Part shown: positions 63,881 to 64,000 of the stretch, piece by piece
How positions within the stretch are numbered: the stretch's first letter is position 1
Layout of the letters: every line of letters begins with the position of its first letter
DNA from: Bacillota bacterium
Lineage (GTDB): Bacteria; Bacillota; Clostridia; Lachnospirales; Lachnospiraceae
Direction of reading: 5' to 3'
NCBI GenBank assembly: GCA_023410575.1
Contig: JAEYPP010000015.1
Coordinates: 62,001 to 126,000, forward strand
DNA: 64,000 nucleotides
Program-made: the position numbers and the translations under genes
Notes under the pieces: generated by a model
What the model was told of the DNA's origin: nothing
Databases searched by the model: none
The model's input: only the letters and a program-made list of their open reading frames with translations

Positions 63881-64000
63881 ACAATACCTCCTCAGCATCA
63901 ATACTGAATTGTCTCAATGTCAGCTTTGAATTTCTCTTACAGAGAAATACTGACGTCGGTCCATCAGCTCCACCTATAATAGAAACAGCACTTGCACTCT
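63855..64000 (-). CDS. C-terminus of small protein with IIGGADGPTS motif (5' partial)
   Basis: The frame is open to the right edge, so the start is outside the window. The visible 47 residues read SAVSIIGGADGPTSVFLCKR, then KLTLRQFSIDAEEVLYATTS and stop. IIGGADGPTS is a hallmark of oxaloacetate/glutaconyl-CoA decarboxylase beta subunits, where it lies in a membrane region. Here the sequence after it is polar and ends soon, so this is not a normal beta subunit. I recall the same motif in short unrelated Firmicutes proteins. It overlaps the SAP gene by 26 bp and would belong to the same operon. Confidence 0.55.
   Translation of the reverse strand, partial: SASAVSIIGGADGPTSVFLCKRNSKLTLRQFSIDAEEVLYATTSQFR

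Overview
The window looks like chromosomal DNA from an AT-rich, anaerobic, Gram-positive Clostridia member, most likely Lachnospiraceae and Lachnoclostridium-like. The grounds are strong GGAGG ribosome binding sites, ATP-type PEP carboxykinase, PadR/HAAS, HxlR and BspA-type LRR proteins, and a Nif11/NHLM peptide cluster. This placement is inference from gene content. No rRNA or tRNA gene was seen.

Region 1 (1-11.8 kb) is a complete type I-C CRISPR-Cas locus read leftward: cas3, cas5c, cas8c, cas7, cas4, cas1, cas2, a leader, and an array of 43 repeats. Upstream of cas3 on the opposite strand lies what looks like a CRISPR-derived regulatory RNA. It has a consensus promoter, a pseudo-repeat, a pseudo-spacer and a terminator. 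The pseudo-spacer matches the cas 5' region at 17 of 18 positions next to a TTC PAM, and the one mismatch falls at position 12. It predicts autorepression of the cas operon by its own Cascade.

Region 2 (11.8-26.6 kb) is mostly housekeeping and regulatory: a HelD-type helicase with an unusual C-terminal glycosidase-like domain, a decayed PadR/HAAS/FtsW pair, two nitroreductases, pckA, a two-component system next to a PepSY protein, HxlR and CorA. A duplicated HxlR/nitroreductase intergenic region flanks corA.

Region 3 (26.6-35.8 kb) holds a four-gene Wadjet (JetABCD) anti-plasmid system, then a patch of broken and mobile-type genes: an AraC pseudogene, a RelE/RelB-type toxin-antitoxin pair with its palindromic operator, and a catalytic-domain-less tyrosine recombinase fragment.

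Region 4 (35.8-45.3 kb) holds a six-cupredoxin multicopper oxidase of MnxG-like size with three small partner genes. It is followed by a TetR-led redox/lipid operon, a secreted protein and an ABC ATPase remnant.

Region 5 (45.3-64.0 kb and beyond) is an unusual RiPP cluster, read leftward throughout. It encodes a Nif11-leader precursor whose core has ten Ser/Thr and no Cys, and a LanM-like enzyme with an intact-looking dehydratase but a cyclase domain without zinc ligands. It also encodes two E. coli YcaO-type proteins, one fused to a methyltransferase and a LuxR DNA-binding domain. Further members are a flavodoxin-like reductase, a SpoIIE-type phosphatase/RsbW-like kinase/STAS module, a GNAT protein, an HExxH metalloprotease-like protein and the NHLM export set (C39-peptidase ABC transporter, second ABC transporter, short HlyD-like protein, SAP-domain protein). 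Similar palindromes sit about 42-44 bp upstream of predicted start sites for the precursor and STAS genes. Together these genes suggest a heavily dehydrated, largely uncyclised peptide with YcaO-dependent backbone modification. The chemistry is inference.
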